From: Halovenus marina
Lineage (GTDB): Archaea > Halobacteriota > Halobacteria > Halobacteriales > Haloarculaceae
Direction of reading: 5' to 3'
Assembly: GCF_051414115.1 (NCBI RefSeq)
Contig: NZ_JBLKNZ010000001.1
Location: 1,984,001 to 2,048,000, forward strand
Length of the DNA: 64,000 nucleotides
Shown here: positions 59,764 to 64,000 of the stretch, piece by piece
How the letters are laid out: every line of letters begins with the position of its first letter
Position numbering within the stretch: position 1 is the first letter of the stretch
The notes under the pieces: generated by a model
What the model was told of the DNA's origin: nothing
Database searches by the model: none
Seen by the model: only the letters and a program-made list of their open reading frames with translations
Translations under genes and position numbers: made by a program

Positions 59764-61869
59764 TCACCGCATCCGACTCCCGCCCGGCGGAAGGAACTCG
59801 GCGATCAAGTCTGGGCTTGCGACCTTCCGGACGAACGTCTCGTCCGCGAAGCGGTCGCGGAGTTCCCGGTAGACGCGCTTTGCGATGTCGTTTTGCGCGT
59901 ACTTGCCGGGTTCGAGTTCGACCGTCGTCTCGGCGCGCTCGGTGATCGGGTCGGGCGGGCCGCCTATGACGCGCGTTTCCGGTTCGCAGGTGATTCCGAC
60001 CGCCACGCCGACGGCAACGTCCTCGAAGTACGTGCGGTCGCCGCGGATCGCAAAGCCGCCCTTCTCCAGATACTCGCCGCTCTCGGGGGTCTTCGAGACC
60101 TGGTCGTGGTCGACCATGTAGGCGTCGCCAGCGAACTTCCCGTCCTTCCAGACAGAGGAGTACGAGACCGCAAACTGCGCCGCTTCGGCCTTCGAGCGGT
60201 CGGGCACGGTCACGTCCTCGTCGTAGGCCTCGCTCGGCCCGGTCGCTTTGAGTACCGTCACCGGGCCGCCGTGTGCCTGTGCGTGGAAAAACAGGTCGCC
60301 GCGGTCGAGGTACTTCTTGACGATTGCCTCGTTCTGGTCGGCGTTTCGTCCCCCGATGACGAGCAAGCCGTCCGAGGTGTGAAACCACCGGAACTCCTCG
60401 TACCACTCCTCGGACGCGCGGACCGGAATCGAGGACTCGCGGAGCCAGTCCGTCTCCTCGGCGTCCTCCTCCTCGGAGTCTTCCTGTTCGTCCGGTTCCT
60501 GCTCGTACTGTTCGCGGCGCTGTTTGATCGCGTCGAGTTGCGCTCGCGTCTCCGCGATCGCCTCCTGTGCGCCTGCCTTCTTCTCCTCGATGCCCTTCGC
60601 CTCCGTGTAGAGGCGGTCGGCGTTTCGCTCGACGCCGTCCGCGACGACGAGCGTAACCGGGTCGCCGTCGATCTCGACCGTGACAGTGCCCTCACTGCTG
60701 TCGAGCGATTGGACGGCCTCAGCCTCGGGAATCCCCGCTTCTTTGCCCTCCTCGAAGCGCTGTTCGATATCGTCCCAGGAGTGGCCCTCCGCACGCGCGT
60801 CCCGGATCGTCGAGAGGATGTCGTCGACCAGGTCGTAGTGTGCGTAGAGTGCCTTCGCTTTCTCTCGAATCTCCTGGGCCTGCTCCTCGAAGTCCTCGAT
60901 TGCGCCCTCCTGCTGTTCGATGATGCGCTCGTGTTTTGCTATTTCGGCCGCGAAGTCCGGCCCCTCGTCGGTCGTCTCGGGTTCGTCGGGTTCGGTGTCG
61001 AAGTGGGTGAAGTAATCGTCGAGCGCGCCGACGAAGTCGTCGAAGGAGTCGCGTTCGAGGGCAGCGTGTTCTTCCATCACGACAGGCGTGACGTCGACGC
61101 GCTGCCCCGCCTCGACGCCGTTCTCGTAGTACACCCGGGGGTCGAAATCACCCGCATTCAATTGTTCCGAGAGGTCCTGCACCGTTCGATACAGCGCCTC
61201 GAACTGCTCGTCGGTGGCCTCGTCGATGTCGAGTGTCTTGGACACCGACGCGCGAGTGCAGAGTTCCTCACCCCAGAGGCCGCCGAAGTTGAGTTGCGTC
61301 GCCAGCGTGCGGACGACGTCGGTGTCTGACTGTTCGAGTCGCGCCCGAAAGGCGTCGAACTCGACCGTCAGCGGATTGAATCGGGCGTCGGGGAACTCGT
61401 AGGGCGACCCCGGCGCGACGGTTCGTGACTTCAGTCGAACGGTGTCGAGACAGTCGACAACCTCTCCAGTGCCATCGAGCACCGCGAGGTTGCCGTCACC
61501 GAACAGTTCCGCGACGAGCGTCGTCGTGCCGTCCTCGCGCTCGAAGGTCAGTTCGAGGATGCGGTCGAACTCGAACTGAGAGACGTCGACCAGTTCGGCC
61601 CCCTCCATCCGATTTCGCAACATCATGGCGAAGTTCGGCGGCCGCTCGGGGGCGGGCGGAACGTGCTCTGGTGTCGCAACGCGGACGTGCTTGGTCTCGC
61701 CGAGATCGAGCAATAGCTCCGTCCGGCCGTGGTCGTAATGGCGGAGTTTCAGCCGGACCAGACCGTCGTCGTAGAGATACGCCTTGTCGAGGCGCGCGCC
61801 CTCGTACCGGGCGAGTTCGCGTTCGAGCGCAGCCAGGTCCACGCTCGTTAGCTCTCGCTTTGGCTCCAT
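59764..61869 (-). CDS. rqcH: Ribosome rescue protein RqcH (NFACT family)
   Basis: A 701-residue NFACT protein (Rqc2/RqcH homologue) that binds stalled large ribosomal subunits and adds C-terminal Ala tails in bacteria; archaeal members are thought to work in the same rescue. The N-terminal NFACT domain (RLDKAYLYDDGLVRLKL, PNFAMMLRNRMEG), two coiled-coil segments (about 300-345 and 440-480) and the NFACT-R domain (WYEEFRWFHTSDGLLVIGGR, then HAQAHGGPVTVLK) are in order. The ATG at 61869 (MEPKRELTSVD) is preferred over one three codons upstream. Antisense ORFs on the other strand are shadows. Confidence 0.94.
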   Translation of the reverse strand: MEPKRELTSVDLAALERELARYEGARLDKAYLYDDGLVRLKLRHYDHGRTELLLDLGETKHVRVATPEHVPPAPERPPNFAMMLRNRMEGAELVDVSQFEFDRILELTFEREDGTTTLVAELFGDGNLAVLDGTGEVVDCLDTVRLKSRTVAPGSPYEFPDARFNPLTVEFDAFRARLEQSDTDVVRTLATQLNFGGLWGEELCTRASVSKTLDIDEATDEQFEALYRTVQDLSEQLNAGDFDPRVYYENGVEAGQRVDVTPVVMEEHAALERDSFDDFVGALDDYFTHFDTEPDEPETTDEGPDFAAEIAKHERIIEQQEGAIEDFEEQAQEIREKAKALYAHYDLVDDILSTIRDARAEGHSWDDIEQRFEEGKEAGIPEAEAVQSLDSSEGTVTVEIDGDPVTLVVADGVERNADRLYTEAKGIEEKKAGAQEAIAETRAQLDAIKQRREQYEQEPDEQEDSEEEDAEETDWLRESSIPVRASEEWYEEFRWFHTSDGLLVIGGRNADQNEAIVKKYLDRGDLFFHAQAHGGPVTVLKATGPSEAYDEDVTVPDRSKAEAAQFAVSYSSVWKDGKFAGDAYMVDHDQVSKTPESGEYLEKGGFAIRGDRTYFEDVAVGVAVGITCEPETRVIGGPPDPITERAETTVELEPGKYAQNDIAKRVYRELRDRFADETFVRKVASPDLIAEFLPPGGSRMR

Positions 61870-61955
61870 GCCCCACACTTCCGCAAGCGGTGGGAAAGGG
61901 GTGTCGTTCGGGGCTCATAGGGACGCAGTTTCGGCCGTACTGTTCTGCGTTCAGG

Positions 61956-62903
61956 TCACGCGACTCGTCGCACCCACGCCTCCGGGTCGTCGAGTTCCTG
62001 GTCTGTCGGAAGCGTCTCCGGCGATTCCCACACCCGACCGGCGGTTTCGATGTCTCGCATGTCCGCGACAGTCTCGAAAAACTCCTTGCCGCGCTCGTAC
62101 TGCCGTCGCTTGACGCTCAGGCCCAGCAGACGGCGAATGAGTTGCTCGACGGGGCCACGGCCCTGTCGGCGGCGTTCGAGTTTGGCTCGCAGGTCGTCGT
62201 ACTCCTCGTCGAAGGCTCGGTCCATGACGAGTTCGGCGTAGCCCTCGACGGCCGTCATCGTCGTATCGAGTTGGCCGAGCGATTCGCGGTCGATCCGGCC
62301 AGCCGTCAGATCCTCGACGGCCTCCTGCATGGCCGTTTCGAGGTGGTCCGGAAGCCACGGGGCGGCACCGAACTCCGCGGCGTGGGCCACCTCGTGGAAG
62401 GCGATCCAGCGGCGGAATCGCGGATAGGGGACGTCGAGCACGTCAGCGACGCGCACGATGTTCGGCTGGACGAAATACAGCGCGTGCGGTTCGCCCTCGG
62501 CGAGCAACAGGGGGTCGTACTGGCCGAGCACGTGCTTCGAGAGAAAGCCGAGCGCAAACGCCATCGATCCGGTGTTGAGCACGCGCGCGACGCCGGCGAG
62601 CTGCGAGGCTTGCGTTTCGATCGGTCCGAGGACGCGCTCGAAGGTCCCGACGTTGGCTTCGAGCCAGTGGTGTCGGTTCATGATCTCGACGCGCTCGGGC
62701 AGGTCGAAGGAGAGTCCGGTCACGGTTCGCACGCGGTCGCGCGCGTCCCGCACGTCAGTTCGATACCCCTCCTGCTCGGCCGCAGACACGTCGAACTCGC
62801 CGGGGTCGACTGCCTCGCAGGCAGCGTCGATGACCGCGTCCCAGTCGACGGGGCTGTCGCCGGACGCCCCAGTGACAGCACGGACGCTCCGATAGATGCT
62901 CAT
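61956..62903 (-). CDS. Zincin-type (DUF2342-like) metalloprotease homologue
   Basis: A 315-residue protein with a zinc-metalloprotease signature RWIAFHEVAHAAEFGAAPW (H170, E171, H174) and a later Glu helix (TAVEGYAELVMD). It matches the DUF2342/zincin-like family often labelled coenzyme F420 biosynthesis-associated. The link to F420 is from genomic context in other organisms, not visible here. Cytoplasmic. The start at 62901-62903 is consistent with the family length. Confidence 0.85.
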   Translation of the reverse strand: MSIYRSVRAVTGASGDSPVDWDAVIDAACEAVDPGEFDVSAAEQEGYRTDVRDARDRVRTVTGLSFDLPERVEIMNRHHWLEANVGTFERVLGPIETQASQLAGVARVLNTGSMAFALGFLSKHVLGQYDPLLLAEGEPHALYFVQPNIVRVADVLDVPYPRFRRWIAFHEVAHAAEFGAAPWLPDHLETAMQEAVEDLTAGRIDRESLGQLDTTMTAVEGYAELVMDRAFDEEYDDLRAKLERRRQGRGPVEQLIRRLLGLSVKRRQYERGKEFFETVADMRDIETAGRVWESPETLPTDQELDDPEAWVRRVA

Positions 62904-62939
62904 ACCCGAGAGAGAACGCTGAGGAACAAATGCCTTCGG

Positions 62940-63233
62940 CTACTCGTCGACGGTCACTTCGAGCGACTCGTCGTCGGTATCGACCTCGACCTCCGGGCTT
63001 TCCTCGCCCGAGAGGTACTTGACGAGCGCCGCGATGGCGACGAACACGAGCAGGATGCCAAGGACTGCGACTTTCCCTTTGCCGGACCCGCCGTCGTCTG
63101 CTTCGGCAGCGACTTCCTCGTCGTCTTCGGCTGTGCCGCTCTCGTCGCGTGTCTCGTCGCTCCCAACAGTACCGAAGGGGAGGTTGACCGATCCGTCGTC
63201 GAGGTGGATTTCGAGGAAGGTGAGATTCACCAT
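62940..63233 (-). CDS. Small single-pass membrane protein (97 aa)
   Basis: A 97-residue acidic protein. MVNLTFLEIHLDDGSVNLPF, then an acidic linker, then one hydrophobic segment (VAVLGILLVFVAIAALVKYL, about 55-74) and an acidic tail. No family is recognised. It lies 36 bp upstream of the zincin-type gene, same strand, and may be its membrane partner; that is speculation from position alone. Confidence 0.68.
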   Translation of the reverse strand: MVNLTFLEIHLDDGSVNLPFGTVGSDETRDESGTAEDDEEVAAEADDGGSGKGKVAVLGILLVFVAIAALVKYLSGEESPEVEVDTDDESLEVTVDE

Positions 63234-63360
63234 ATGTGTCGGTAGGGGCGATGGGGACTTACCGGTTACGTTACAGACAATTTCGGTCGTCGAACTGGGT
63301 GGGCCGGACGTGCTGCATTCGGACCCGAGGTTTCACGGAGGACGGTACCGAACTGGCCCC

Positions 63361-64000
63361 ATGGATCAGTCCCACCGCGAGTTTCTGGAGCGACTCCTCG
63401 AAACGCCGAGCCCATCGGGTTTCGAAACGGCAGGACAGCGCGTCTGGATCGACTACGTCTCCTCGTTTTCCGACACCGTTCGCACCGACGAGTACGGCAA
63501 CGCCGTCGCGACAGTCGAGGGCGACGGCCCGACGGTAGCGATGACTGGCCACGGGGACGAAATCGGGTTTATCGTTCGGGACATCACCGAGGACGGCTAT
63601 CTCAAACTCAATCGGATCGGCGGGTCGGACAAGTCAGTCTCGCGTGGTCAACACGTGACAGTCCAGACGGCGGACGGCCCCGTCTCGGGCGTCATCGGCC
63701 AGACCGCGATCCACCTCCGAGACGCGGACGACGAGGAACCGACAGAGATCACGAAGCAGTACGTCGATATCGGTGCCGAAGACAGGGAGGAAGCGACCGA
63801 ACTGGTCGAGCGCGGCGACCCGATAACGGTCGCCCAGCGCGTCACCGACCTGGCTGGCGACCGGATCGCAGCACGCGGACTCGACAACCGCATCGGCACG
63901 TGGGCGGCCGCCGAGGGGTTGCGCCGGGCGGCCGAGCGCGGCACAGAGGCGACAGTCTGTGCGGTCAGTACCGTCCAGGAGGAGGTCGGTCTCAAGGGCG
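63361..64000 (+). CDS. M42 family metallopeptidase, truncated by window edge
   Basis: The first 213 residues of an M42 (glutamyl aminopeptidase/endoglucanase-like) metallopeptidase, which trims peptides as large tetrahedral complexes (TET). Metal ligands so far are H64 and D66 in MTGHGDEIGF, D175 in ARGLDNR and the catalytic Glu pair E207/E208 in TVQEEVG; the remaining ligands lie beyond the window. An inserted dimerisation domain covers about 75-160. The ATG at 63361 (MDQSHREF) fits the family start. Confidence 0.95.
   Translation, partial: MDQSHREFLERLLETPSPSGFETAGQRVWIDYVSSFSDTVRTDEYGNAVATVEGDGPTVAMTGHGDEIGFIVRDITEDGYLKLNRIGGSDKSVSRGQHVTVQTADGPVSGVIGQTAIHLRDADDEEPTEITKQYVDIGAEDREEATELVERGDPITVAQRVTDLAGDRIAARGLDNRIGTWAAAEGLRRAAERGTEATVCAVSTVQEEVGLKG

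Noticed and set aside
59404..61329. A 641-codon plus-strand frame opposite RqcH
   Set aside because: It mirrors the acidic RqcH gene, is made of Arg/Leu/Val-rich shadow sequence and overlaps two well supported genes.
61425..63245. A 606-codon plus-strand frame opposite RqcH and the zincin gene
   Set aside because: Same reasoning: it spans several supported minus-strand genes and an intergenic gap without any domain.

Overview
The window is 64 kb of a haloarchaeal (class Halobacteria) chromosome carrying an integrated accessory element of about 23.7 kb. The assignment rests on high G+C, very acidic proteins, Tat-type lipoproteins with RR motifs and lipoboxes, leaderless genes with TATA boxes about 25-30 nt before the ATG, archaeal tRNAs without encoded CCA, and families largely confined to Halobacteria. 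I do not assign a genus.

Left chromosomal flank (1-14,441): cytochrome oxidase subunits II and I (subunit I runs off the left edge), a creatininase-family protein, two zinc-ribbon microproteins, the gapB-pgk pair, a CDC48-type AAA ATPase, a lipoprotein, a DUF63 membrane protein, an inositol-monophosphatase-family enzyme and a zinc-type ABC importer (binding protein, ATPase, permease) whose two promoters share an AT-rich element. It ends at tRNA-Leu(CAA).

Integrated element (14,402-38,167): a perfect 43-bp direct repeat, made of the 5' half of tRNA-Leu from the anticodon loop outward, bounds the element. A tyrosine integrase lies just inside the right end and a GACGTTTTG iteron array just inside the left end. 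Cargo from left to right: a PD-(D/E)XK-like protein and two linked genes; an RHH-tyrosine recombinase; a TumA/TumE-type toxin-antitoxin pair; a 1,308-residue S-layer-like surface protein with no C-terminal anchor, overlapping by ATGA a second RHH-tyrosine recombinase; an AbrB-like protein; a tight seven-gene operon of small, mostly zinc-binding proteins; RHH and small membrane proteins; an AT-rich reverse transcriptase plus nuclease-like partner (candidate defence system); a 155-bp MITE-like unit; a replication-type ATPase with an origin-like spacer; and a PD-(D/E)XK nuclease. A dispersed motif, CTGATAGCAG, occurs in five intergenic gaps of the element. I see no capsid, portal, terminase or conjugation genes.

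Right chromosomal flank (38,168-64,000): the displaced tRNA-Leu promoter, then housekeeping and haloarchaea-specific genes: PH-domain protein, F420-dependent oxidoreductase, MsrB, tRNA-Thr(TGU), CBS and GNAT proteins, an ABC-2 exporter operon, phosphoesterase, aminopeptidase, SIMPL protein, REC-PAS regulator, a fused hydroxyacyl-CoA dehydrogenase/enoyl-CoA hydratase, an FNT-UspA fusion, an MFS transporter, DHH phosphoesterase, DUF2391 protein, RqcH, a zincin-type protein and an M42 peptidase cut by the right edge.

The best candidates for undescribed biology are (1) the surface-protein gene flanked by paired RHH-tyrosine recombinases, a possible surface-variation cassette, and (2) the reverse transcriptase-nuclease locus with its long structured leader.
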